This document shows positions 18,650 to 28,080 of a stretch of 32,743 nucleotides of DNA, one piece after another; within the stretch, counting starts at the first letter, position 1; each line of letters begins with the position of its first letter. The notes below the pieces were generated by a model. That model searched no databases. It had not been told where the DNA came from and saw only the letters and a program-made list of their open reading frames with translations. Position numbers and translations under genes: made by a program. Source of the stretch: Conoideocrella luteorostrata (lineage: Eukaryota > Ascomycota > Sordariomycetes > Hypocreales > Clavicipitaceae); contig JASWJB010000406.1 in NCBI GenBank assembly GCA_032433595.1, positions 1-32,743 on the forward strand, written 5' to 3'.

Positions 18650-18770
18650 TTGTTGTTGTTGTGGTTGTTGTTGTTGTGGCTGTTGTTGTGTTGTGGTTGT
18701 TGTTGTTGTGGTTGTTGTTGTTGTTGTTGCTGCTGCCGCTGCTGCTGTTGCTTGTTGTTGTTGTTGATGA
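18650..18770. repeat. imperfect (TTG)n microsatellite
   Basis: About 40 mostly TTG/TGG/TGC triplets, interrupted by GTGGTTG and a CTGCTGCCGCTGCTGCTG patch. Confidence 0.9.
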
Positions 18771-18960
18771 TGATGTAGTTATATTACATAAAAGAGGTCC
18801 TGTAAGTCCGTCCCACTTGTGACATAACTAATCCACCCACACATCTGACGATTCTGACCGTAATGGCCTCTCCAAGTTCTTCCCTACGCTGGCTTGATGC
18901 CATCCATCCGTCCTCGTCATATCTACTCATGCAATATCTATTCGTGAGTATTAAACCAGG

Positions 18961-19380
18961 TCAAATACACTTCGACCTGGGAACTTCCTCAGTCTCAGAC
19001 TGGGGTGCATCGGCGTCCTGCTCGGTGGCCGAGAAAGCGGCCTCAAAAGCCTTGCGAGCTTCTTCTCCTGTGGCTATTTAGCATCTTGCTTAGTCTCGGC
19101 CTGCTCCGTCACAGTGCGTCGCTCAGCCGTGACCTTCTCCAAGTGGCGGCGGACAGGTGGGCTAGCAGGGCCTCTTACCTCGTCCAACTTAGCGACGTAG
19201 ACGCCCTTGGAGGCATCATTGCCATCGGCATACAGCCGATCCTATGACATATGTGTAAGCTTCACGTGCGAACGAAACGACTTTGCTTCCAGACTTTTCT
19301 TGGACGGAATCTTACCTCTGCAGTCTCAAGCTTGTTCTTTGAGTTGTGTTCTGCCCTGAAGGCATCTTCCCCTAATGTTA
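18961..19380 (-). pseudogene. Hsp110/Sse1-type chaperone C-terminal relic
   Basis: On the minus strand: an exon ending KNKLETAE (to 19316), a 74-bp intron 19315-19242 (GTAAGA ... ATAG), then DRLYADGNDASKGVYVAKLD and an EK-rich helical stretch. This matches the C-terminal helical domain of fungal Hsp110/Sse1 nucleotide-exchange factors (the family pattern is W/RLYxxGxDxxKxVYxAKLDE). A TAG at about 19076 stops the frame. Shifting one frame gives EEARKAFEAAFSATEQDADA and an acidic end stopping at 18963-18961, so the gene is broken by a stop plus a frameshift. Only the C-terminal part is present; the ATPase domain is absent. The 18863-19247 plus-strand frames are shadows of it. Confidence 0.75.
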
Positions 19381-19383
19381 ACG

Positions 19384-19503
19384 ATGCTGCTACTAATAAT
19401 GCTCCTTCTAACGAGGGTCTTGTACCTGATAACTGTGCTGATAATGATGCTGATAATAATGTTGATAATAATGTTGATAATGATGTTGACAATGATGTTG
19501 ATG
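19384..19503. repeat. GAT/AAT/GCT triplet tract
   Basis: GATGCTGCTACTAATAATGC, then AACGAGGGTCTTGTACCTGA, then repeated GATGCTGATAAT / GTTGATAATGAT triplets. The plus strand would encode Asn/Asp/Ala/Val repeats around the phrase NEGLV. Confidence 0.75.
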
Positions 19504-19757
19504 CAAAGTGCGCGTCGTTTTTCTGCCCCTCTTAAGGATTTAAATACGTGGCAGAGGTGTGGAGCTTAGGAAAGAACCCTAATAATATAGGGAAGGCGGC
19601 AGGATGCTTCTGTGCGAGATGCTCGCAGCAACAGTAGGCAACGAGACCTTTGCTAGCAGCAGCAGCAACATGGTCAGACCACAAGACCCCCGTTGGCAGC
19701 AGCAGGTAGTTTGATAAATTCGGGTCCCAGTGATGTCATGGCATATAACGGTGTGAG

Positions 19758-19915
19758 CTAGCCAGAGCTGTCAGAGCGACCAGGACAGTCCGAGCCGTGT
19801 GGCAAAAGTCGTGCCAGTCAGAGCCGTCAGACCGTCAGAGCCATCAGAGCTACCTAACAGAGCCACCAAACAGGGCTACCTAACAGAGCCAACAGAGCCA
19901 ACAGAGTCATGTTGC
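19758..19915. repeat. short minisatellite, CAGAGCC-type units
   Basis: Repeated CAGAGCCRTCAGA and ACAGAGCCAAC words of 9-12 bp, with two GCTACCTAACAGAGCCA copies about 25 bp apart and two copies of GGCAAAAGTCGT / TGCAAAAGTCGT bounding the tract. Confidence 0.7.
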
Positions 19916-20929
19916 AAAAGTCGTCGGCTGCCGGTCTACTGGCAAATCCCCTTGGCATTCCGGCAACCCGTGTACGTGCCCAGCCGCCGCCATGCCTTGT
20001 CACCATAAAAGGCTATCTTTACTGCTCAGATAGTAGTTTCCATCTACCATCTGCCTATTTTCAGCGCCGAATCGCAGAGGGAATCAGCAAACGCCCCTGT
20101 TCGCATGCACCGCGTCGCCAGAGAGATGGGGCTACCGCGCGTAAATCTTGTGGTGGCCATCCAGCGCATTTCACGCTTCTATTGCATGTACAACTAGTAG
20201 GTTACGTGGCCGACTAGTGAATGACAAGATTTTGCCGGGACCAGGGAGCCTCTAACTACGGAGTAACTAACGGCTGTGTTTTCCAAGCGGGCTCAGTAGT
20301 TTTGGCTTGCATCGTGCTACAGGTCAGTCAGCGTGCTAATTCAACTGGTAGGTTTCTCATATGATGCACCAGTACTAATCAGTGCGGCTGTAGATACTTG
20401 GTGCTCGTGAATTCCCTATGCACAAAGCTGATTTGTCGTGAAAATATGTTTGCTCGTCTTGGTTTATCTACTAGTCTCTCTTTTTTGCCTCTCTGACTTA
20501 TCTCTACCAAAACAGGCGGCTTATGCAGGCCAGATTTCCGCCTCGTTACATATCTACCCTATCCGTTGTTGTATGGCATGCGAACAGCAGGAAATCTGAC
20601 CGCCACTCACTGCTGATTGGACTGTGAAAGTGACGGGCTTGTCATACTTGACAACCGACATATCCTGTTGGGAGAAACCTTGAACTATCATCATATGTGG
20701 ACATCGGGGACATATAAAACAAAAAGGCGAGAAGGAGGCCAGAATAGTGTAGTTAAACAATGCATTAATTACATCATGAGGCCAAAGCATCCCGTTGTAG
20801 TGGTCTAACGTGTTACAAAGCCCTTGTCCGTATACTTCTGTGCCCTCAGCTAATGACTCGCAGCCCAATCAATTAGAGCGTGCAAGTTTGCCGATACCGC
20901 CGACGATGTTGATGATATTGCGCAGGCGA
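19916..20929. other. no gene supported
   Basis: Frames at 19909-20217 (plus) and 20868-20554 (minus) have no recognisable domain, introns or start context. Short CTACGGAGTA-like words (near 20256) recur across the window but no ends could be defined. Confidence 0.35.
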
Positions 20930-21320
20930 CGGTTTTTACCCGACGATGCTGCTACCGGGAATGTTGCAGCGGACGATGCTGCTAACAATGCTGTTGTTGA
21001 TGATACCATCGTTGAGGATACTACTAACGAAGGTCTCGTTAGCTAAAATATTAATGCTGATGATGCTTCTGCTAGCTATTCTTCTGGAGACGAGGGTTTT
21101 GTTACTTGAAGATGCTGTTGCGGACGATACTGGTGACGAGGATCTTGTTGCCTACCGATGACGCTGCCGACGATGTTGCCGATGAATACTGCTGCTGATG
21201 CTGCCGCTGATAGTGTTGATGTCGACGAGGGCTTGTTATTGAATAATGCTGCTACTGACGAAGATCCTGTTGTTTGACAACGCTGCTGCTGAGAAAGGTC
21301 TTGTTGCCTCACAGCGAGCA
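20930..21320. repeat. GACGATGCTGCT-type triplet array
   Basis: At least six degenerate units of GACGATGCTGCTG / GATGTTG triplets, each closed by ACGARGRTCTTGTTRCCT-like sequence (about 21025, 21090, 21138, 21215, 21260 and 21295). Frames on the plus strand are broken by stops at the end of each unit. Confidence 0.75.
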
Positions 21321-22743
21321 TCAGGAGCTGGAGTTCCGCGTTCGCTCCGGTCGGTTAACGTGTCGTCGGTAAAGTTATCCTAGACGTGTTACAATCGATT
21401 CTTGGATCAGCGTAGACCATTTTCTGAGTGTAGAACCATACAAAGAGCATCTGAGAGCATTAACAACAAGGTTAGTGCCACGATGATTGCGTTGTAATAG
21501 AGTGAATTATCTTGCTATAAGGTTGGAGGAGCAGGCAGTGTGGCCTAAGGCTGCCAAGTTTGCGTCTTCAGCCATGTCAGATAGGCTCTCGAGAATGCTT
21601 ACTCAGCTCGGTTTGTGTCGAGGTGTTGTGTTACATCCATCATCATATAGCTACAGATAAGCGGGTTAATGATAGAAAGCGGAGCAGGAGAAAGCGTGAC
21701 TCCCTGCAGGATTAGGCTGAGCTGCGCTTTACAATCTTGCCATCAACATTTACAGACACAGCCCAACAGTCAGACAGACAATGCCCTCCTGATGAACAGC
21801 GAGGGCACAAGCGATCCAGAAAGTACATGTCACAAAACACAGAAATCCAGTTTCAAAGGTCATTCATTTCGCCTTTAGGGGAAAACAAAAACCACAACAA
21901 GTACGCTAATCTGCCTTCTTAGCGTGTGCCAAGTTCGACGATGGCGCGTGACATAGCCTTGTGGAGTCATTCGACACAGCCTGTTTTGAGTAGTGACCAT
22001 CCTCCGGTTTTCTTTCGGCTCACGAACTATCGGATACGCCCTCGCCACTTCATTTTTCCAATCCTCTTTTGCCCCCCGGCCCGGGTATCGTTGGATCTAC
22101 GAACCAAGCCGGTGGCTACTTCCACCCCAACCTTTCATCACACTCTCCGCCAGGACGCACTGCTTACTCAACGACCTAACCTCACCATACAGAACGATGC
22201 CCCTGAATCTGATTGAACCGTAGGACTACGGAGTAGTCTTGGTAGTACCAGTCATTTCGATACGATCAACGGTGTTAAGGGGGTCACAGATGAGCTATAA
22301 GACGTACCAGTTCCCGAGGCACCACGACCATTAGGCAGAACTGAATGCCCTTCTTGACGTTCTTCTTCCGTCGGATCATCTTCTGTAGATGGAATGACAA
22401 TGTCAGTAACTTATCACCATCCACGTATTATGCTCCAGCATGCTTCATGAGCCATTCGTGCCACAATTGTTTGGGGGAGCGACGCCCTTGCTGGCTGGAC
22501 AGGCGTGCATCCAGGCCCGTTGAGGCTGCTCATCCATGTGCAACGAGAACGCTGGAATTTTGTCGTGCGATCTGGAACCGGGATGAGGTGAACCTTTGTT
22601 GAGACAAAATGCGGGACGCGGATTCAAACACGCGCGAGACGGAATATCGAATGGCGTGACGGAGGGTAGCAGAGTTGGGGCCGGCAGCGCAGTGCCGCCT
22701 TCTGCTCGCAACTTGCGGTATTTTTCCGCCCCAATCTCATTTC
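21321..22743. other. no gene supported
   Basis: Several 60-100 codon frames on both strands (for example 21926-22216 plus, 22711-22445 minus) lack domains, signal peptides and intron support. GGACTACGGAGTAGTC at 22220-22235 is a near-perfect palindrome. Confidence 0.35.
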
Positions 22744-23242
22744 CAGAACCAAATTAAGGCCTGGGCCCATGACCACCCACGGTTTCGCGCCTTCGCCGCG
22801 CGGTATGGTCAACATATCTACCAACTGAATATGCGATTGTCGGTTGCACTGTTGCGCGATCCCGAAGCCGAGCGCCGTGCGAGGGAGCGTGCTGAAGCTC
22901 CCACCGTCAAAACCGAGGAGCGACATAAGCGCGAGGAAGCCGCCAAGGAGAAGAGCAAAACAAATGCCTCGTCGTCGTCATCGCCTTTTCACACAATCTC
23001 TAATGTGTCTCCAAAAGGCATTCTTAGACGTCTATCTAGTGTCTCAGATCCTGTATCTCCGGGTACCGCGACAGTTTCAGGGATGTTGCTCTCTGGCCTT
23101 TGGCAAGTGGCCCCAGGAAATTAGGGACATCTACCAAATGGATCCGACAAGAGCGTTAAATGAGCTGAATGTCCGGCCAGGAACTTACCAGTGGCACTCC
23201 AGCCCACCTACTTGGCGCTACCGTGTGAAAGAGCCGTGCTAG
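22744..23242 (+). pseudogene. frameshifted hypothetical gene fragment
   Basis: A TTTCCAG acceptor-like site precedes AACCAAATTAAGGCC, after which the plus strand reads NQIKAWAHDHPRFRAFAARY, a Glu/Arg/Lys-rich helix (PEAERRARERAEAP, then ERHKREEAAKEKSK), a Ser-rich linker, and LRRLSSVSDP. Near 23050-23100 the coherent reading moves one frame over and continues FGKWPQEIRDIYQMDPTRAL to TAG at 23240-23242. Both halves look like protein, so a single frameshift, or an intron not seen, joins them. No family is recognised. The upstream ATG at 22675 is not convincing. It sits 0.3 kb before the Hsp110 relic. Confidence 0.4.
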
Positions 23243-23529
23243 CACCTGCCACATTGCGCAGCATTGTTCGTGCGTTCTTTTCGGATTCAAAGGCGTAATG
23301 CATGGCGAATATCCTTCTGGACCGAGCCTGGCATATAAGCTGGCAGCAAACAGGAACTTTCCGGGAGTCTGTTGGCGTGGCCGGGCTGACTGGGTGGAGG
23401 TTCAGTGCTGGAAGCAAGTTGAGTTGAGGCGGCTTCGGGATTGCTGGGTGCAGGAGCTCGGGCTCAGTTTGGCATTCACAGCACGTCAGAGGCCCGGCAA
23501 ATCCCAGCTCATCACCTCTGGGCATTTGA

Positions 23530-23630
23530 ATGAATGAAAAAGAGGCAGCCATGGTCACGGAAGACAAGTTTGTTGCCGACACTGAGGAAAAGAAGAATGA
23601 GTTGGAGGCGTACATCTACAACCCCCGACT
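23530..23630 (+). pseudogene. Hsp110/Sse1-type relic, first piece
   Basis: The plus strand reads [20 protein letters not shown] and [13 protein letters not shown], the helical-linker segment of fungal Hsp110/Sse1 (family pattern [29 protein letters not shown]). Reading stops making sense after about 23630 and reaches TAG at 23638-23640. The next residues of the family reappear at 24446, so the relic is interrupted. Confidence 0.75.
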
Positions 23631-23713
23631 CATGCCCTAGGCTTCTTCACTGATCTCCACGTCCGCCTACTCCTCAGAGCTTCATTTCTACCCGGAGAAC
23701 GAGGTATGGTGAT

Positions 23714-24050
23714 ATGCTTGAGTGCCATTCATTTCCAGGACCAGTACATTCGGCATGTAAGTTGCCCCACCGCCCTTAACGGATTATAACTTCTACGATC
23801 GCTGACCTGTTGTCAAGATTTACTAACAACTTTTGTAGTGTCTGATGAACCTTTACTCTGGCACCTAACCTCGCGGTCGGTTCATCCAGCATCGCCAGTT
23901 TCGCTTACCAAATATGGCCCACTAGGGTTAACACATTCGAATGCCCACGTTCAAGCAAACAACAAAACAACAGATAAAGCTACAAAGGCCCCCCCGGCCC
24001 CTAATCATTCGCCCTACCTCATAAAACCGCGATCAACACTGCTATCCTGA
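23714..24050 (+). CDS. possible ~84-aa two-exon protein, unknown
   Basis: Exon 1 would be 23714-23756, then an 82-bp intron 23757-23838 with textbook signals (GTAAGT, TACTAAC at 23821-23827, TTTTGTAG), then exon 2 23839-24050. The split codon T|TG joins an ATG at 23714 to the 70-codon frame that ends in TGA at 24050. The product is polar and Ser/Pro/Asn-rich, with no signal peptide or known domain. It lies wholly inside the ~815-bp sequence that splits the Hsp110 relic, so it may have arrived with that insert. The intron is more convincing than the protein. Confidence 0.35.
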
Positions 24051-24445
24051 GGGAAACTTCGGGGGAAACCAGCTACAAGAAGGTTCCGATCAGTCTTTCG
24101 CCATCATGCCCATATTTGAGGATCGATCCGCACATCAGAACCGCTGCGAGCCTCCATCAGTGTTTCCTCTGACCTCGCCCTATACTGTTACGTTAAATGA
24201 GGTCAGAGTCATGGAGCAATTGTACGTTGTGGAAACCTTCCTTTTATGCCTAGAATCTGGACTCGTCTAATCCGGCGATTTCCTTCGTCATCCCTCGTCA
24301 TCCGACGTGCCCTTGCACAGCTGAAAACCTCCTGCAGTCATCTTGTGTCTCTTACGGCTTCTCACTAATTTCCTCACTAACCTAGCTCTTTACGGCACTG
24401 ATCTTCCTGACAGAAGCAATTCTCTTATCAACATATGGAGGCTTC

Positions 24446-24525
24446 AGTGCGAAGCTGGATGACCAATATGCCGAGTTCGCCGGTGAGGAGGAGAAAACTT
24501 CTATCAGGGGCAAGCTGCAGAGGTA
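24446..24525 (+). pseudogene. Hsp110/Sse1-type relic, second piece
   Basis: The plus strand reads SAKLDDQYAEFAGEEEKTSI and RGKLQR, directly continuing the piece ending at 23630 in family order. It ends at CTGCAGAG|GTAAGG, the same splice donor context as the minus-strand relic (CTGCAGAG|GTAAGA at 19316-19315). Sequence after the donor shows no matching next exon. Confidence 0.75.
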
Positions 24526-24754
24526 AGGTTCGATCCCCCCAGCACGTCTAAACAGATCGAGAGCGTGTGGGCGCGGCATTTTATGTTCTTGGAGAAGTCG
24601 GAAAGGATGTTGTCTAGAAAGGCGAACTCTTGCTCCCTATGCGTGGTCTGTTCAAATTTTATGGCAAGGATAAAAAGCCATTGTCGGAAGAGTATACTTC
24701 CTTAGAGTCAACAATTTATGCTAATGCTAGTGCCAATCCCAGTGACGAACCTTC

Positions 24755-25029
24755 TGTCGGATAGAAGAGGTCATTGGCGTCGACTACTAGAAGGACTATT
24801 AAATATTTCAGAAGAATTTGGTCATGACCTCAGAAAGGTCAGAATACGAGGAATACGAGATAACGGAAGCAGGAAGGAAAGAAAGCATAAAAGGAAGCAT
24901 TTGGACCGGAATTGGAAGGAGTCAGATCATCCATCATCATCAATCTTGATCCATCATTACCGTAATTATCATCAATTTACATATCTTCATTTCCCCCTTC
25001 CAATTCTGCTCTAACTGTCGCTTCCGACA
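24755..25029 (+). mobile_element. solo LTR, second copy of the 7206 family (275 bp)
   Basis: Starts TGTCGGATAGAAG and ends CTGTCGCTTCCGACA. It shares AAGCATRAAAGGAAGC, GGAATTGGAAG and CAGATCATC with 7206-7458. The flanks CCTTC (24750-24754) and ACTTC (25030-25034) match in four of five bases, so the duplication is slightly decayed. The inverted ends TGTCGGA/TCCGACA are intact. The 98-codon plus frame at 24718-25014 is therefore not a gene. Confidence 0.7.
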
Positions 25030-26527
25030 ACTTCAGCCTCCGACTATGTCAGTCGACACAGAAATAGACAAGCCAGGTTCTTCCTATTGGAAGCAATCCA
25101 ATGGGTTCAAATTCTTGTGCATTGATGGTTAGAGCAGTGTTACGATGATGATGAATGCAAAATTCCTGCTCTGACGGCCTCGTCCAAACCCCCCTATTTA
25201 TACCCCTACTAGCTGAGACAACCTTGCCCCAGATTCCTGCTTTATGCCCAGAGGCCACGTAATCCTACATCCAGTATCCGTGTAATCCACACACAGCGGT
25301 GCTGTCCTATAATTTCGCTGCGAACCTACGACGAAAGAGCAATAATGCAGGGCAGTTTAGGCGCTCGACACCACCCGCGCGTCGCACGAACACCACAGGA
25401 GCCGGATTGCAGCACGGTCCTCCCGACTTGAGTTGAAGCAATCGCCAACACACCTGCCGGTTCCCCGGGGCGGCCCCAGCCACCGCGATCGGCAGAGCCC
25501 GTCATGCTGTGTTTGTCGGCGTTGGCGCGGCATGGTCTCCAAGCGAGATGCCGGGGCTGCGGCACCAAGCTAGGGCCCGTTGGTCTCTGGTCAAGTGAGT
25601 AAAATGAGTGGTAGGTGAAGGAGTGATTAGACATCAAGGAGTGAGTAGCTCGAGCGCAGGCAAGAAAGGGGATTGTAGCAGCAGTGGCCTAGTGTGACTC
25701 GCGGCTCTACTTTTTATGGGCGCAGAGCTAATAATATCCAAGAACGTCAATTTAGCCTTATGCTAGACCTTGGAAACAAGCCTGTTTAATCTTAACCTAG
25801 TCTTTATTGCTTTGTCGATGACACTTTAAACCGCTTCAGTGACGGTGAGGCCCCCTTGCTCCGCATCCTTGCACAAATATATCGCCCGTTGCCGCCACTT
25901 TCCGCCCACTAGCCTGATAATATGCCCATGCAGCTCTATGGTAATTAATAATTATAGTTTATATATTTATTTGTTATAGTTTGGGTCTTTGTCCTGGCCT
26001 TATGATGCTAGATTGGACGGTCGCAACCGAATCAAATCGTATCCACTTGCCCTTCCGTAGCGCTAGCACCGCTTTAGTCCCACTAGGACCCAACTGTCAC
26101 AATTAAGAAGGGAATCCGCGACATGCAATTTGCCTTCCACTCTATCTTTGGCATAATAAAAATTAAGATGAGAGATTTATTACATTGATAGCTGTTTGTT
26201 GTGATGTGTGTCGAAAGCCAAACTTGCAGGCACATCGAATTTCTTCCCTTTTTTTTTATCCTTCTACTCCTCTGCTTAGTCCTTCGAATTCCACACCCTA
26301 GGAGGCCAAATGACGCCCAACGGGCCCAAGTATCAACACAACAGGGTATCAAGGCGGCGGGTCTGCCAGGTGTTTTGTCTACATATTGTGTCAAATGCTT
26401 AATGCCCGCTAGGCTTAATCCACAGACAGGTCTTTTTTCGTTCATTTTTCTTTGCCATCGGCGCCGCGATCAACCACGGCTGCACTGCCTAAAAGAAAAT
26501 CGTGCCCACCATCGATTTACGTGATGG
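25030..26527. other. no gene supported; LTR-like minus tract
   Basis: The minus strand at 25270-25130 has GGTATAAATAGGGGGG then TCATCATCATCGTAACA, resembling an LTR, but flanks (AGCAG / TCCAG) do not give a clear duplication. A GC-rich minus frame (25637-25326) has no domain. 25690-26080 is AT-rich without frames. Confidence 0.35.
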
Positions 26528-26624
26528 TGTCGGAACAATTTACCACTTGACTACGGAGCAAAAGTGTAGAACTACTGAACTGTCACTCCAGGAGCTGCAA
26601 TTAGGGCTTATATTCTATGTAACA
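26528..26624 (+). mobile_element. 97-bp TGTCG...GTAACA element with 5-bp duplication GATGG
   Basis: Second copy of the element at 9782-9877. The flanks are GATGG (26523-26527) and GATGG (26625-26629), a perfect duplication different from AATGT at the first copy, so these are two independent insertions. The terminal bases have drifted (TGTCG for TGTTG, GTAACA for GCAACA). Confidence 0.75.
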
Positions 26625-26706
26625 GATGGGGTGTACAGTCAGGTTTGGATTAGAAACTAGAGGCCCCAATGGACTCCGGAGTGAGGATTAGGTACGGGAG
26701 CCAATA

Positions 26707-26762
26707 GGTGCACCGCCGGTGGTGCAAATAAAGCTTACGTAACGGTGCACCGCCGGCGGTGC
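26707..26762. repeat. pair of GC-rich palindromes
   Basis: GGTGCACCGCCGGTGGTGC (26707-26725) and GGTGCACCGCCGGCGGTGC (26744-26762) are direct repeats 18 bp apart. The second contains a perfect 16-bp palindrome (26747-26762); the first has one mismatch. They lie ~100 bp before the AT-rich block begins. Confidence 0.85.
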
Positions 26763-26859
26763 GTTTAAGATTTCTCGCGTCAGCAACCCGCGCCCCGCCA
26801 ATAGTAAAGTTCACGCTGTCACACACAGTCGCTTAAACATTACGGAATTTTGTATTTTA

Positions 26860-27621
26860 AGAAACAACTATAATATAGTTATCCTTAACTATATTCTTGG
26901 TTAAGTGCAAGGTTTTTTGCTTCTCTATGTCTTCCTCTATACTCTTCTAGATATATTTTACACCTCTTTGCCTATTTACTAATAAATTATTACGCATCTC
27001 TTTAATAACTAGCGCTTCCACTCACTTATCCTTTGCCTTGCTCTAGTCTAAGTACACTATTATCTCCTCTTTTGTCTATTCTTAGCTACTTATCGCTGCC
27101 TTATAATTCCTACCTATTTACTTATAGTTATAACACTAAGCGTAATTAGCCTTAGTGTAGTATTATAGTAATCTTATAGCTTTTTAGTATAATTAATTAG
27201 TCTTTACACTGCCTTAGGGCTATATTGCGTACTAATTTTCATATACTATAATATACTTCTTATATATAGCTCTAGGGTCTTAGTAAGAAAGCGTAGTGTC
27301 CTAAGGTAATAACTCTCTTAATAATTATATTGCTAGAGTAGCTAGTGCTATTAGTACTTACACTAATGCTTCTTGCACTAAGTAGGACACTTTTAATAAT
27401 AATAGGATTTATAAAGCTTTAGCCTCTAATTACAATGCATATTATAACAGTAGTTACTATGCTAATAATTAAGAGGTTCTTAGTAATAAGGAAGCCTATA
27501 TTAGTAACATTGCCCTTAGTGCTATTGTCCTAGATTCTAGCGTAGGCGTAGTAGGCGCTAATAGCTATAAGAGGTCTTAGTAGCGTAAGGGATATACTCT
27601 TAATCTTATATAATGCCCCTT
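26860..27621 (+). pseudogene. RIP-damaged unidentified element tail
   Basis: AT-rich with few CpA/TpG dinucleotides. From about 27320 to 27612 one plus frame is open except for TAA/TAG codons that could have been CAA/CAG; it reads CTKxDTFNNNRIYKALASNY, then EVLSNKEAYISNIALSAIVL, then KRSxxRKGYTLNLI before a true-looking TAA. Coding by some mobile element is likely, but no domain is recognised. It ends just before the LTR-like start at 27623. Confidence 0.4.
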
Positions 27622-27622
27622 T

Positions 27623-28080
27623 TATTACGACCCTGGCTAGCGGGCTGCAAGAAGGCTAGCCACGGGGCGCCAAAAACCCCCACTGCCACACGTGACTATT
27701 GGGATAGAACTAGGGATGTTCCGTACAGAAAACACGGTTCACTCTAGATTCGTCGTGAACTATTAGTAAACTATATAAAGAGTCACTATAGGTTCACCGT
27801 AAACTAACAGTAAACTACTCGAAGACACTATAAAGGTTCACTTAGGTTTTAAGTAAACTAGCTACTATATAAGCACTACTAAATTACACTCTTTAGATAC
27901 CTTAGATAATTAGTCTTTAACACAGATCTTTACTTAAATTACTAGTTTAATTAAACCTCCTATAGAATTATAACCTTTAGTCTATTATTCTATATAACAC
28001 TACCTATTGCTTAAATATAATATCCTATATACTCTGCTAACATAAACTATAACTTAGGTTTATCCCTTAGGAACTAACTA
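27623..28080 (+). mobile_element. probable 5' LTR of the Ty3/gypsy element
   Basis: Begins TATTACGACC, which is what RIP would make of a TGTCACGACC LTR start. It contains a GC-rich stem TGGCTAGC / GCTAGCCA (27634-27641, 27655-27662), GTTCAC...GTGAAC (27737-27760), a TATATAAA box (27772-27779) and repeated AGTAAACTA words. The right end is not clear; it lies before gag-like sequence, near 28050-28100. The matching 3' LTR is outside the window. Confidence 0.45.

Noticed and set aside
18863..19247. Two plus-strand frames of 72 and 80 codons
   Set aside because: Opposite-strand shadows of the Hsp110 relic.
23704..23738. A 35-bp GTATGG...TTTCCAG intron that would make an 18-nt microexon
   Set aside because: Shorter than fungal introns usually are; the ATG at 23714 followed by the 82-bp intron explains the same region more simply.
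24526..24545. GGTTCGATCC-like word resembling a tRNA T-loop/B-box
   Set aside because: No pairing T-stem, no A-box or acceptor stem upstream; it is the intron start after the Hsp110 relic donor.
25138..25269. Minus-strand LTR ending ATCATCGTAACA
   Set aside because: Has a TATA box and TGT...ACA ends, but flanks AGCAG/TCCAG do not match and no second copy with the same ends was found.
25326..25637. GC-rich 103-codon minus frame
   Set aside because: Composition-driven open frame; no domain, no start context, and the opposite strand is equally open.
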